In this document: positions 36,272 through 44,490 of the stretch, piece after piece | Position numbering within the stretch: the first letter of the stretch is position 1 | Layout of the letters: every line of letters starts with the position of its first letter | Assembly: GCF_021129155.1 (NCBI RefSeq) | Contig: NZ_JAJOMC010000038.1 | Span: forward strand, 1 to 47,510 | From: Arthrobacter sp. AK04 | GTDB lineage: Bacteria > Actinomycetota > Actinomycetes > Actinomycetales > Micrococcaceae | DNA: 47,510 nt | Direction: 5' to 3' | The notes under the pieces: model-generated | Database searches by the model: none | Told to the model about the DNA's origin: nothing | The model's input: the letters and a program-made list of their open reading frames with translations, nothing else | Position numbers and translations under genes: made by a program

Positions 36272-38068
36272 TTACTTGGCGAACTGGGCCAGCCTGGCCG
36301 GTTCGCCCGTGGACGGCTGGACGTTGTAGGTCCGCAGTGCCTGGCTCATGACCGACCGGAAGACCGGCCCGTTGGTAATCCCGTAGATGCTGCCCTTGGG
36401 CCGCTGGAGTACCACCTCAACAATAAACCGCGGATCATCCATGGGGGCCATGCCCACGATCGAGGCGGTGTAGCCGCAGAAGCCGGACTTGCCGTCGTCG
36501 CAGGGGGACTCCGAGGTGCCGGTCTTTGCCCCCACCCGGTAGCCATCGATGCCGGCGTCCTTGATCTGGCCCTCCGTCACCGCGCTCTCCAGGATGTCCT
36601 GCACCTGCTGGGCGGTGCCCTCCGACACGATCTGGCGTGGTTCGGCGGGCGCAACCTTTTCCTCGGTTCCATCCGCGGAGATGTACGAGTCGATGAGGCG
36701 CGGCTGCAGCATCACGCCGTTGTTGGCGATTGACTGAAACGCACGCACAGTCTGCAGCGTGGACTGGGAGACGCCCTGGCCGAACAGGACCGTGAACTCC
36801 TGCCGGCCGTCCCACTGCTGCCAGGGCGTAAGTATCCCGGAGGCCGTGGCGGGCAGGCCAATGTCCGGAGCTTCGCCGATGCCGAACCTCTTCAGCCAGT
36901 CGTAGCGCTGTTCCTTGCTCAGCCGCTGCCCGGCCATGACGGTTCCGGTGTTCATCGAGTAGCCCAGGATGCCGGCGAGCGTCCGCTCTTCCGTGCCGTG
37001 CGCAAAGGAGTCACTGAAGGTCTGGCCGTTCACCGTGTAGGTCGGGTCCAGGGTGAATTCGTCGAGCGGGCCTGCCTTGCCTTCTTCAATCAAAGCGGCC
37101 ACGGTCATCATCTTCTGCACCGAGCCTGGTTCGTAGGCTGCGGTGACAGAGCGGACACCGCGGTCCTTCGCTGCCACCCTGCCGGGATCGTTCGGGTCCG
37201 GCGCGTTGGTGTCCGCCATGGCCACCAGGTCTCCGGTCTTGGCGTCCATCACAATGATGGAGCCCCACTCGGCGTTCAGTTTCTCCGTCTGGCTTTGGAT
37301 GGCCTGCTGCGCGAAGTACTGGAGGTCCGAGTTGAGGGTGAGCTTGACGTCCTTGCCGTCCTCCGGCGGGGTCAGTTCATCCACGCCGACAGGGATGCGC
37401 AGGCCGTCCGCACCGATCTCGAACAGCCTCTTGCCGTCCGCACCCTTCAGGAGTCCATCCTGGGTCTGCTCGATCCCCGCCTGGCCGGTGGTGCCGTCCT
37501 GGAGGAAGCCGATGATGCCGCCCGCCACAGATCCGTTCGGGTAGACACGCTTGCTGACGCCCTCGGTCACAATGCCGGGAATCTGGAGCTGCGAGATGCG
37601 GTCCTCAACGTCCGGCTTCACGTCCTTGGCCACAATGTAATAGGGCTGCTGCCCGGTGACGGCCTCGCGGATCGCGTCTTTTTCCATGCCAAGGGCGGCC
37701 GCCAGTTCCGTCAACCCCTGCTCCCGGCTGACGTCCACCAGTTTCTCCTTGGCGTCGTCCAGGCGCTTGAATGTCTCCGTTTTGGTGTTGACGCGCTGGT
37801 CCACCACCACGTTGTAGCGGATCACGCTGTTGGCGAGCACGGTACCCCGGGAGTCCAGGATGCTTCCGCGTTCTGCCGGCAGGACGGTTTGCTTCATCCG
37901 GCTGTTCAGTGCGGCCTCGGCCATGCCGCCGACGTCCAGTCCCTGCACCAGGAAGAGCTTGCCGCCCACCACCAGCAGGAGCGTCAGCATGATGCCGAGG
38001 CCCAGGCGCAAGCGTTTGGTGGCGTTGGGCACCCTGCTGTTGTTTGCCTTGCCGGTCCTCTGAGCCAC
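36272..38068 (-). CDS. ftsI: Septal peptidoglycan transpeptidase FtsI (class B PBP)
   Basis: FtsI cross-links septal peptidoglycan with FtsW. The 598-residue protein has a basic cytoplasmic start, one membrane segment (residues about 24-44), a dimerisation domain with the R-G-x-I-x-D-motif ERGSILDSRGTVLA, and the transpeptidase domain. The active-site motifs are SVQK (Ser316, Lys319), SMN (371-373) and KTG (515-517). There is no PASTA domain. The start is GTG 38068, with AAGGA about ten bases upstream. The gene lies 48 bases after the FtsL-like gene. This is PbpB in mycobacterial naming (Rv2163c). Confidence 0.96.
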   Translation of the reverse strand: MAQRTGKANNSRVPNATKRLRLGLGIMLTLLLVVGGKLFLVQGLDVGGMAEAALNSRMKQTVLPAERGSILDSRGTVLANSVIRYNVVVDQRVNTKTETFKRLDDAKEKLVDVSREQGLTELAAALGMEKDAIREAVTGQQPYYIVAKDVKPDVEDRISQLQIPGIVTEGVSKRVYPNGSVAGGIIGFLQDGTTGQAGIEQTQDGLLKGADGKRLFEIGADGLRIPVGVDELTPPEDGKDVKLTLNSDLQYFAQQAIQSQTEKLNAEWGSIIVMDAKTGDLVAMADTNAPDPNDPGRVAAKDRGVRSVTAAYEPGSVQKMMTVAALIEEGKAGPLDEFTLDPTYTVNGQTFSDSFAHGTEERTLAGILGYSMNTGTVMAGQRLSKEQRYDWLKRFGIGEAPDIGLPATASGILTPWQQWDGRQEFTVLFGQGVSQSTLQTVRAFQSIANNGVMLQPRLIDSYISADGTEEKVAPAEPRQIVSEGTAQQVQDILESAVTEGQIKDAGIDGYRVGAKTGTSESPCDDGKSGFCGYTASIVGMAPMDDPRFIVEVVLQRPKGSIYGITNGPVFRSVMSQALRTYNVQPSTGEPARLAQFAK

Positions 38069-38116
38069 CGTGATAATCCTTGCTGTTCGACCCTGCTGCC
38101 TGCCCGACCTGCCGTC

Positions 38117-38869
38117 TTACTGTCCGGGCACCTTTTGTTCCGGTGCGGGGACGGATCCCCCGTGGAGTTCAACGGCAGCCGCGGCGGCGGCTGTTGCAGC
38201 AGCTGCAGCTGCCGCTGCCGCTGCCGCAGCAGCGGGATCACCGGCTGCCGGGGCCGCAGCACCCGGTGTTGCCGTGCCGGACTCAGCAGCGTCGGCTGCT
38301 TCGCCGCCCTGGGCTGCGGGAGCAGCCGCTTCGGCCGGCTTGCGGCTTTCCAGCGGTTCGCCCTTGGTTGCCGGCGGGACGACGATCAGCTGTCCAGCCA
38401 CGGCAGGCGCTGGGATGACAGCCCCTTCCGCGCCTCCCTTGACGGCGGGCGTCGCCTTGCCGGTGACAGAAAGGGTGGACAGATCGATCTGGCCTTTGAC
38501 GGTGGAGGCCACCATTCCCAGGTCCCTGGCTTTGGCGGCCAGGTTCTGGGGTGCTTCGAAGTTCTGCACCTGCTGGGTGAGGTCCTGGTTCTGCTTGGTC
38601 AAGGTACTCTGCTTGGCCCGGAGTTCCACCAGCTGGTACTGGGCGGTGGACACCGAGATGTTCAGCACCAGGACGGCAATCAGCGCCAGTGCAAGCATGG
38701 CGAAGCACAGCACCACAAACGGTGCCCGGCGCTTGCGGGGTGCAGTGCGTACCACCGACAGCGGAGTCCGGGACTTCCGGCCGTCATCGGAGGTGCGGGC
38801 CGGAAGATTCCTGCCGGCCGCCGAACTTCCGGAAGCGACGGGAAAGTTCTTGACGGCAGCGGTGCTCAT
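38117..38869 (-). CDS. FtsL-like single-pass division protein with Ala-rich tail
   Basis: Position between rsmH and ftsI and the topology mark this as the actinobacterial FtsL counterpart (Rv2164c in M. tuberculosis). The 250-residue protein has a basic cytoplasmic N-terminus ending RKRRAP, one membrane segment (residues 51-72), and a short leucine-zipper-like coiled coil (about 76-106). A conserved [17 protein letters not shown] segment follows. Classical FtsL proteins stop soon after this. Here a further 120 residues follow, rich in Ala, Pro and Gly and probably disordered, with a run of 13 Ala, one Thr and six Ala (213-232). The ATG overlaps the rsmH stop by four bases. Confidence 0.85.
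   Translation of the reverse strand: MSTAAVKNFPVASGSSAAGRNLPARTSDDGRKSRTPLSVVRTAPRKRRAPFVVLCFAMLALALIAVLVLNISVSTAQYQLVELRAKQSTLTKQNQDLTQQVQNFEAPQNLAAKARDLGMVASTVKGQIDLSTLSVTGKATPAVKGGAEGAVIPAPAVAGQLIVVPPATKGEPLESRKPAEAAAPAAQGGEAADAAESGTATPGAAAPAAGDPAAAAAAAAAAAAATAAAAAAVELHGGSVPAPEQKVPGQ
38174..38233 (-). repeat. GCN codon run encoding an alanine tract
   Basis: Twenty codons encode 13 Ala, Thr and six Ala. Different Ala codons are mixed (GCT, GCG, GCA, GCC), so it is not a pure nucleotide repeat, but CTGCCG-type units recur. Confidence 0.8.
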
Positions 38870-39858
38870 GCAGCTCTCCTGGCTCTGATTCGTTCCGCCG
38901 CGCGCAGTCTTGCAGAGGCAGCACGCGGGTTTTCGGCGATTTCGACGGCGGTGGGCACCTCGGTGCCTTTGGTGAGGGTTTTCAGTTCGGCCTTATGCTC
39001 TTCCAGCTCCACCGGGAATCCGAGCGGAGCGGAGGATTTGGACCGTGCCTGCAGGACGCTCTTGACGATTTTGTCCTCCAGCGAGTGGTAGGACATGACA
39101 ACAATCCGTCCGCCCATGGCCAGGGAGTCCACTGCGGCCGGAACAGCACGCTCCAGGACGTCGAGTTCTTCGTTGACCTCGATCCGGAGAGCCTGGAAAG
39201 TCCGCTTGGCGGGGTGCCCGCCGGATTTTGCCGCGGATGCCGGAACCACCGACCGGATCTGTTCAACAAGCTCTCCGGTTGTGGCAAAGGGCTTGGCGGC
39301 CCGCGCTGCAACGATCCTGTTTGCGATCCGGCCCGCAAACTTTTCCTCGCCCCACTTCCGGATGATCCTGGCCAGTTCCTCTTCGGAGTAGTTGTTCACA
39401 ACGTCCGCCGCGGTCTGGCCGCGGCTGGTGTCCATCCGCATGTCCAGGGGGGCGTCAAAGGAGTAGGCGAACCCGCGTTCGCGTTCGTCGAGCTGGAGGG
39501 AGGAGACACCGAGGTCCATCAGGATGCCGTGGACCTCGGGGACGCCAAGGTCAGCCAGGACGTCCTGGATCTCGTCATAAACGGCGTGTACCAGGTCGGT
39601 GCGGGCGGCGAACGGTGCCAGCCGCTCGCCGGCAAGCGCGAGAGCTTCTTCATCGCGGTCGATCCCAATGAGGTGCAGGTCCGGAAAACGCTGCAGCATG
39701 GCCTCGGAATGGCCGCCCATGCCCAGGGTCGCGTCAACGGCTACCGGGGTTTCGCCGCGCAGCCTGGCTGCCTCGAATCCTGGTGCCAACAAATTGATGC
39801 ACCGGTCCCGAAGGACCGGCACATGGCGTTCGGACGTGGGCTTCGGGTGTTCGTTCAT
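38866..39858 (-). CDS. rsmH: 16S rRNA (cytosine-1402-N4)-methyltransferase RsmH (MraW)
   Basis: RsmH methylates N4 of C1402 in 16S rRNA, in the P site. The 330-residue protein has the SAM-binding [15 protein letters not shown] followed by [16 protein letters not shown], and the conserved [15 protein letters not shown] and [15 protein letters not shown] segment (here [19 protein letters not shown]). The C-terminus is basic ([14 protein letters not shown]). The start is ATG 39858 after GAAAGGAC. mraZ ends 163 bases upstream, and two hairpins lie between. Confidence 0.97.
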   Translation of the reverse strand: MNEHPKPTSERHVPVLRDRCINLLAPGFEAARLRGETPVAVDATLGMGGHSEAMLQRFPDLHLIGIDRDEEALALAGERLAPFAARTDLVHAVYDEIQDVLADLGVPEVHGILMDLGVSSLQLDERERGFAYSFDAPLDMRMDTSRGQTAADVVNNYSEEELARIIRKWGEEKFAGRIANRIVAARAAKPFATTGELVEQIRSVVPASAAKSGGHPAKRTFQALRIEVNEELDVLERAVPAAVDSLAMGGRIVVMSYHSLEDKIVKSVLQARSKSSAPLGFPVELEEHKAELKTLTKGTEVPTAVEIAENPRAASARLRAAERIRARRAA

Positions 39859-39937
39859 GCCTCGTCCTTTCTCGCCGTCGGGTGTTGCCTTTGGTGCTTC
39901 TGGGACCAGATCCCCATCCGCGCCTATCGTCCGCCAG

Positions 39938-39985
39938 CCTGGCTCCGGGGAAGTGAGCCAGGATGGCCAGCCGATGGGCGGCTGG
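39938..39985 (-). ncRNA. Tandem hairpins in the mraZ-rsmH gap
   Basis: CCTGGCTC/GAGCCAGG (39938-39945, 39955-39962) and CCAGCC/GGCTGG (39967-39972, 39980-39985) form two adjacent short stems. They lie upstream of rsmH (mraW) on its own strand. A conserved leader named the mraW RNA motif has been described before mraW in Actinobacteria. Whether these hairpins are that motif needs a covariance-model search. Confidence 0.35.
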
Positions 39986-40021
39986 AGATCTCATCCAAGA
40001 AACTGCCTGCTGTCCCCCCGG

Positions 40022-40450
40022 TCAGAGAATGCCCGGAATGGGGTCATCAGTTTCAGAGAAGGCTGTTTCCTTCTCTGCGAGGTATTCGGTCCAAGCCTGG
40101 GCGTCCCAGATCTCGGCGCGTGAGCCGGCGCCGATGACGGCAAGCTCCCTGCCGAGGCCTGCATACTCCCGGAGCGCCGGTGGAATAGTCACGCGCCCCT
40201 GCTTGTCAGGTACCTCGTCCGAGGCTCCAGAGAGAAAAACGCGGATGTAGTCCCGCGCCTGCTTGGAGGAGATTGGTGCCTCCCGCATTTGCTCGTGGAC
40301 CCGCGCAAATTCCTTCTCGCTGAAGACGTAGATGCAACGTTCCTGGCCCCTTGTGAGCACCAGCCCGCTGGCGAGTTCCTCACGGAACTTGGCGGGGAGG
40401 ATAATCCGTCCCTTTTCATCCAGACGCGGCGAGTGAGTGCCAAGAAACAC
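40022..40450 (-). CDS. mraZ: Division/cell wall cluster transcriptional repressor MraZ
   Basis: MraZ is a ring-shaped DNA-binding protein that represses its own dcw operon. The 142-residue protein has two SpoVT-AbrB repeats, [16 protein letters not shown] (first) and [18 protein letters not shown] (second). The usual start [14 protein letters not shown] is met at GTG 40450; a longer frame adds 11 unrelated residues and is not used. The upstream 390 bases up to 40840 contain no gene. They hold three 10-bp repeats that are very probably MraZ boxes and the terminator of the DUF3040 gene. Confidence 0.95.
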   Translation of the reverse strand: MFLGTHSPRLDEKGRIILPAKFREELASGLVLTRGQERCIYVFSEKEFARVHEQMREAPISSKQARDYIRVFLSGASDEVPDKQGRVTIPPALREYAGLGRELAVIGAGSRAEIWDAQAWTEYLAEKETAFSETDDPIPGIL

Positions 40451-40510
40451 TGGCCCACCGCCTGTCCATGTCAGGAACTGCACATCCCCTATGTTGCAAC
40501 TACCCTCTTA

Positions 40511-40540
40511 TGTCCTCCACATTACTCCACTTTCCCCCAC
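40511..40540 (-). promoter_or_regulatory. Three-repeat MraZ box upstream of mraZ
   Basis: On the minus strand three 10-base units start with GTGGGG, GTGGAG and GTGGAG in perfect register. This spacing matches the known MraZ operator of GTGGG-type pentamers separated by five bases. It lies 61-90 bases upstream of mraZ. Confidence 0.8.
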
Positions 40541-40614
40541 AGTCAACGCAAACGGGGCTGGTGGACCTCCACTTCGTGGGAAAAGAACGCTGAGTTGGTG
40601 CGGATTTAGGCGCG

Positions 40615-40634
40615 GTGGTGGAAAGTGGAGGAAT
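40615..40634 (+). promoter_or_regulatory. Second, inverted pair of GTGG repeats
   Basis: GTGGTGGAAA and GTGGAGGAAT are two 10-base units on the opposite strand, 75 bases from the main MraZ box. Further GTGG elements occur at 40561, 40576 and 40809. These may be extra MraZ contacts. Confidence 0.35.
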
Positions 40635-40755
40635 TCTGCTGCCCGGCGATTCCACGCCGGCGGGACGTGGGCGCTGGCTGGGCAGCAGACGCAGTGGTTT
40701 TCCCGCCCAGTCGCCAGCAAATCAAGGGCATTTCAGCGAAGGCCGTGTTAAACGG

Positions 40756-40784
40756 GAACAGACCCGCCACTGGCGGGTCTGTTC
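40756..40784 (-). terminator. Terminator of the DUF3040 gene
   Basis: A perfect 13-bp stem (GAACAGACCCGCC with its complement) closes a 3-base loop, 57 bases after the DUF3040 stop. It insulates the mraZ promoter region. Confidence 0.8.
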
Positions 40785-40840
40785 TCAATTACTCCACAGG
40801 GAGGAAAGTGGGGATGCCGTCACGGGCAGCGCCCGGTGGT

Positions 40841-41215
40841 TCAGGGTTCGCCCCTGCGCCTTTCGTCCCAGCGCTCCTCAAGGCTGCTCATGAAGGAGTT
40901 CTTCTGCTTGCCGGGCTTTCGGCTGCCTGCCTTGGATCCCGGTTTCGCGGCCGCGCTGCTGCGCATGGTGGCGAAGTAAACACCGCCGCCCATCACTATG
41001 AAGCCCAACACTCCAACAAATATATTTTGGAGAGTGACACCCACGAGCAACAGGAAGACGCCGGCCAAGGCGCAGAGGACGCCAATCACCACGTGCCTCG
41101 TGGACCATGAACGCCCTGGGTCTGAACCCATGGAATTTGCGAACTTCGGGTCGTCCTCGTGAAGCTGCTTCTCCAGCTGCTCAAGCAGCTTCTGTTCGTG
41201 CTCCGACAGCGGCAT
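40841..41215 (-). CDS. DUF3040 family membrane protein
   Basis: The 124-residue protein begins MPLSEHEQKLLEQLEKQL, the DUF3040 signature, followed by DDPKFANSM. Two membrane segments lie at about residues 41-61 and 65-85. A basic, Ser/Lys-rich tail (about 90-124) follows. DUF3040 genes typically lie next to mraZ or dinB in actinobacteria; the function is unknown. The ATG at 41215 has an excellent AGGAGG site, so the longer frame that reads 59 residues upstream is rejected. A conserved-looking RNA stretch lies 70-125 bases upstream. Confidence 0.88.
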   Translation of the reverse strand: MPLSEHEQKLLEQLEKQLHEDDPKFANSMGSDPGRSWSTRHVVIGVLCALAGVFLLLVGVTLQNIFVGVLGFIVMGGGVYFATMRSSAAAKPGSKAGSRKPGKQKNSFMSSLEERWDERRRGEP

Positions 41216-41285
41216 CACGACCTCCTTTTGTAGGCCAACGTCCGGGCTGATCCCAGCCACTACTTCTGCACCGTTAACGGCTGTT

Positions 41286-41339
41286 GTGCCTGAGAGGTTC
41301 CCGCCCTGCCCACATTGGCAAAAGTCGGTAACCAGGCAC
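41286..41339 (-). promoter_or_regulatory. Inverted repeat in the DUF3040 leader
   Basis: GTGCCTG and CAGGCAC are exact complements 40 bases apart. On the minus strand the inner part ends with AACCTCTCAGGCAC, which resembles the 3' side of a glycine riboswitch aptamer, but the matching GGGAGAG 5' side is missing. It may be a structured leader. Confidence 0.3.
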
Positions 41340-41488
41340 GCCGCCGCAGGAGCGGGAGCATGTCCAAGAGGTCCGGCAGTAAGTCCAGTCACTCAAAAAC
41401 TATGTACATCTAAGGATAGTTTGTTGAGGGCTGTTCTGAAAGACGGCAATGACTTAACGAAGAGCCCCCGGCCGCCGCAACCGGGGCA

Positions 41489-42715
41489 TTATTCAGGGCC
41501 GGCTCCTGGCTCCATCAAGCGGGCAGGAAGGACGGATTTGCTGCCGAACTTGCGTGCCACCTCGTCGAGGGCCTGTTCGGCCGCACGCCAGTTCTCGTCC
41601 CGCCGGTCGATGCTCAGCTGCAGGGAGGTGCGGGCTGCATCTTCCAGCTGTTCGGCGCGTACGCCCACAAGCCGCACGGTCATGGTCCTCTCCCCTACGG
41701 ACTCAAGCAGCTGAAGCGCCACCGAATAGATCAGCTGGGCGCTGTCCACCGGGGTGTGTACCGTCCGGCTGCGCGTGATGGTCGAGAAATCGGCAAACCT
41801 CAATTTCAGCGCGATGGTCCGGGCCACCATCCCGGAGCTTCGCAGGCGCGAGGCAGTCCGGTGGGAGAGCCGCAGGAGTTCGCGGTGGAGCAGGGCATCA
41901 TCCGCCGTGTCGACAGCAAAGGTCTCCTCGGCGCCGATGCTCTTCTCCAGCCGGACCGGAGTCACTGCGCGGTGGTCAATACCCCAGGACAGCTGGTGGA
42001 CATGCTCTCCCGTGGCACCCAGCATCCTCTTAAGGGTGGCCACCGGCGTTGCTGCCACATCCGCGACCGTCCTGATGCCCATCTTTGCCAGGACATCCGC
42101 GGTTTTGGCACCTACGCCCCACAGCGCCCCAACCGGCAGGCTATGGAGGTAGGGCACGGTTTCGTCGGGGCCAATCAGGAGCAGTCCGTCCGGCTTGCAG
42201 CGTGTTGACGCAATCTTCGCCACGAACTTTGATTCCGCTATGCCTACAGACGCGGTGATGCCCAGCTCCGAGGCTACCTGGCGCCGGATCATTTCCCCGA
42301 TGCCCCGCGGCGGCCCCAGGCGGCGGATGGCGCCGGTGACGTCGAGGAACGCCTCGTCGACGCTGAGCGGTTCCACGAGTTCCGTGATAGATCCGAAAAT
42401 AGCCATCAGCTGGGCAGAGACCTCGTAGTAGAGCTTGTGGCGCGGTTCGATGATGACCGCCTGCGGACACATCCGGGACGCCACGGCCATCGGCATGGCC
42501 GATTTCACTCCAAACGCGCGGGCCTCGTAGGAGGCGGAGAGAACCACGGAACGGTCCGCGGGGAAGCCAACAATGACAGGCTTGCCGCGGAGCTCAGGAC
42601 GCGTCCGCAGCTCGACAGATACGTAAAAGGCATCCATGTCCACGTGCATGATGCACTTGCGCCTGCGTCCCGGAAGCAGTGCTCCGGGTGGCTGGTTCTT
42701 ACCTTCGGGCCCCAC
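41489..42715 (-). CDS. dinB: DNA polymerase IV, DinB (Y family)
   Basis: This is a translesion polymerase without proofreading. The 408-residue protein has the palm motifs MHVDMDAFYVSVE with the catalytic Asp, SYEARAFGVKSAM in the fingers, and EPLSVDEAFLDVTGA with Asp-Glu. A thumb helix-hairpin-helix (WGVGAKTADVLAKMGIRTV) and the little finger domain follow. The C-terminus, ending PARLMEPGAGPE, has no obvious beta-clamp motif. The start is GTG 42715; TAGGAT lies seven bases upstream and no ribosome site is seen. No LexA box (actinobacterial CGAAC-n4-GTTCG) was noticed upstream. Confidence 0.95.
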   Translation of the reverse strand: MGPEGKNQPPGALLPGRRRKCIMHVDMDAFYVSVELRTRPELRGKPVIVGFPADRSVVLSASYEARAFGVKSAMPMAVASRMCPQAVIIEPRHKLYYEVSAQLMAIFGSITELVEPLSVDEAFLDVTGAIRRLGPPRGIGEMIRRQVASELGITASVGIAESKFVAKIASTRCKPDGLLLIGPDETVPYLHSLPVGALWGVGAKTADVLAKMGIRTVADVAATPVATLKRMLGATGEHVHQLSWGIDHRAVTPVRLEKSIGAEETFAVDTADDALLHRELLRLSHRTASRLRSSGMVARTIALKLRFADFSTITRSRTVHTPVDSAQLIYSVALQLLESVGERTMTVRLVGVRAEQLEDAARTSLQLSIDRRDENWRAAEQALDEVARKFGSKSVLPARLMEPGAGPE

Positions 42716-42722
42716 GGCTGCA

Positions 42723-42728
42723 ATCCTA
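42723..42728 (-). promoter_or_regulatory. -10-like hexamer for dinB
   Basis: TAGGAT on the minus strand is followed by seven bases and the dinB GTG. No Shine-Dalgarno is present. The divergent lipoprotein gene shares this 75-base region. Confidence 0.4.
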
Positions 42729-42790
42729 GCCGTTTTGTACTGACTAAACTGAAGGCTGAATCCGGCATCAACACCAGGAGGAAAGTCCCT

Positions 42791-43318
42791 GTGACGGTCT
42801 TTGGAAACCTCAAGCCAGGAGGTGCGGCAGTTCTCGCTGCCGGCGCAGTCCTGGCACTTGCAGCCTGCAGTCCAACTCCGTCAGCAAGCCCGGACCCTTC
42901 GGCCTCCGCGTCGGCGCCGGCGACTTCCGCGTCCACCATTACTGCTTCCCCGAGCCCTTCGGCTACGCCCAACACCTCCGCCACCGTGGGCGCCCTGGTG
43001 GACGGGTTCCCCCAACAGCTCCTTCCCCTGATGCCGGGTGCCACAGTTGTCTCCAGCAGTTTCGATAAGGCGTCCACCCCAGCCACTGCCGCGCTGGTGG
43101 GTACCGTTGCGGCCCCCACCGCAGCAGTCCTCGACTTCTACGTCAAGGCGCTTGAAGGGCAGGGTTTCAAGGCCGTACCCGGCGAGGCCGTGGGGGCAGT
43201 GGCTTCCAGGGACTTTGTCCGGGGGGACAGCGAGACTGTTAACATCTCGGTTGTTGAAGCAGCTGGAGTTTCCACCTTCACCATCGGCGCCAACGTGCCA
43301 GCTGAGTCAGCCAAGTGA
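42791..43318 (+). CDS. Secreted lipoprotein of unknown function
   Basis: The 175-residue product starts at GTG 42791 behind an AGGAGG site. It has a signal peptide with a lipobox (LAAC, Cys26) that LspA can process. A Ser/Pro/Thr/Ala-rich linker (about residues 27-66) follows. The folded remainder has FYVKALEGQGFKAV and DFVRGDSETVNISVV, which suggests an alpha/beta domain like many small actinobacterial lipoproteins. I cannot name a family. The stop overlaps the start of the polyprenyl synthase gene (GTGA), so the two are coupled. It is divergent from dinB. Confidence 0.8.
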   Translation: MTVFGNLKPGGAAVLAAGAVLALAACSPTPSASPDPSASASAPATSASTITASPSPSATPNTSATVGALVDGFPQQLLPLMPGATVVSSSFDKASTPATAALVGTVAAPTAAVLDFYVKALEGQGFKAVPGEAVGAVASRDFVRGDSETVNISVVEAAGVSTFTIGANVPAESAK

Positions 43319-44409
43319 CGGCGGCCGAGCAGCTCAGGCATGAACAGGCGGACTTCGTGGCGGCGGTGGCCGGCGAACTGACCGGGTTCCTGGCCTCGCG
43401 GCAGTCTGTCATGTCCTCCATTTCCCCGGACATTGATCCGATCATGGGCTCAATCTCCAATCTGGTCACCGGCGGCAAGCGCCTGCGGGCCTTGATGTGC
43501 TATTGGGGCTGGCGGGGGGCTGGAGGAGAACCGGCAGCCCAGCAGGTGGTCACGGCAGGCGCCGCCCTCGAGTTGTTCCAGGCCGCTGCACTGATCCACG
43601 ACGACATCATCGACCGTTCCGATACCAGGCGGGGCGGACCCAGCGTCCACCGCCGGTTCAGCGAGCTGCACGGCTCACAAGGCTGGGCGCTGGACAGCGA
43701 ACGCTTCGGGCAGGCCGCGGCCATTCTGGCGGGAGATCTTTGCCTGTCCTTCAGTGAGGAAGCCTTCACTGACATTGGCGAGCGGGCTGCTGCGGGCAGC
43801 AGGGCAAGGCTGATCTTCAACCTCATGCGGGCCGAAGTGATGGCAGGCCAGTACCTGGACATCCTGGAAGAAGTGGCCGGACCCGCCAGGGACCGCGCAG
43901 GCGCAGTTTCGCGGGCGCAGTCCATCATCCGATTCAAGTCCGCCAAGTACTCCACCGAACATCCGCTGGCCCTCGGAGGAGCCCTCGCGGGAGCCTCCGA
44001 TGACCTGCTCCGCGGCTACTCGGCGTTTGCACTGCCCCTGGGGGAAGCGTTCCAGCTCCGGGATGACGTGCTCGGCGTGTTTGGCGACCCGCTGACAACC
44101 GGCAAGCCCGCCGGCGACGACCTGAGGGAGGGGAAACGCACTGTACTGGTTGCCTTGGCCATGGACCAGGCAACGGCTGACGAGGCGGCCTTCATCGACG
44201 CCAGGCTTGGGAGCCCGGACCTCTCGGAAGAAGACATCAACGAGCTCCGGCGGATCATTGAGGAGTCCGGGGCGCTGGCGGCCACCGAGGTCCTCATCAA
44301 TGAATTCGGTGCCGCCGCGTTCGAGGCCCTGGAGGCACTCCCCCTGGTCGAGCTGCCAAAGACTGCCCTTCGGAGGCTGGCTGAAGCGACTGTCAGCCGG
44401 GCCTCCTAG
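43315..44409 (+). CDS. Polyprenyl (geranylgeranyl-type) diphosphate synthase
   Basis: This trans-prenyltransferase joins isopentenyl diphosphate to an allylic diphosphate. The 364-residue protein has both Asp-rich motifs: HDDIIDRSDTRRG (DDIID at residues 96-100) and LRDDVLGVFGDPLTTGKPAGDD (Asp250, Asp251). GGKRLRALM is the conserved IPP-binding start. The residues ahead of the first Asp-rich motif, which set the chain length, include Leu and Ala, so the product length is not certain. M. tuberculosis idsA2 (Rv2173) occupies the same place before Rv2175c and pknL. Translation starts at GTG 43315, overlapping the lipoprotein stop. Confidence 0.93.
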   Translation: MTAAEQLRHEQADFVAAVAGELTGFLASRQSVMSSISPDIDPIMGSISNLVTGGKRLRALMCYWGWRGAGGEPAAQQVVTAGAALELFQAAALIHDDIIDRSDTRRGGPSVHRRFSELHGSQGWALDSERFGQAAAILAGDLCLSFSEEAFTDIGERAAAGSRARLIFNLMRAEVMAGQYLDILEEVAGPARDRAGAVSRAQSIIRFKSAKYSTEHPLALGGALAGASDDLLRGYSAFALPLGEAFQLRDDVLGVFGDPLTTGKPAGDDLREGKRTVLVALAMDQATADEAAFIDARLGSPDLSEEDINELRRIIEESGALAATEVLINEFGAAAFEALEALPLVELPKTALRRLAEATVSRAS

Positions 44410-44448
44410 CGGCTTACGGCCGGCCGGCGAAGTGCCGTGCCGCAATTA

Positions 44449-44490
44449 CCGGGCGAGTGCCCGGATTTACGGGTGCCTGGAATTACCAGG
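44449..44490. terminator. Hairpins between convergent genes
   Basis: CCGGGC/GCCCGG (44449-44464) and CCTGG/CCAGG (44476-44490) lie between the polyprenyl synthase gene and the Rv2175c-like gene. The second overlaps the last codons of the latter. Confidence 0.5.

Noticed and set aside
36998..39091. A 697-codon plus-strand open frame across ftsI, the FtsL-like gene and rsmH
   Set aside because: It is antisense to three well-supported genes. The Cys/Arg/Ser-rich part is the reverse of the alanine tract.
41216..41400. A glycine riboswitch upstream of DUF3040
   Set aside because: Only the CTCTCAGGCAC end is present. The 5' GGGAGAG arm and the conserved core GCCGAAGG-GCAA are missing, and the downstream gene is not in glycine metabolism.
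42716..42790. A LexA/SOS box before dinB
   Set aside because: No CGAAC-n4-GTTCG pattern is visible in the 75-base gap, so DNA damage control cannot be claimed.
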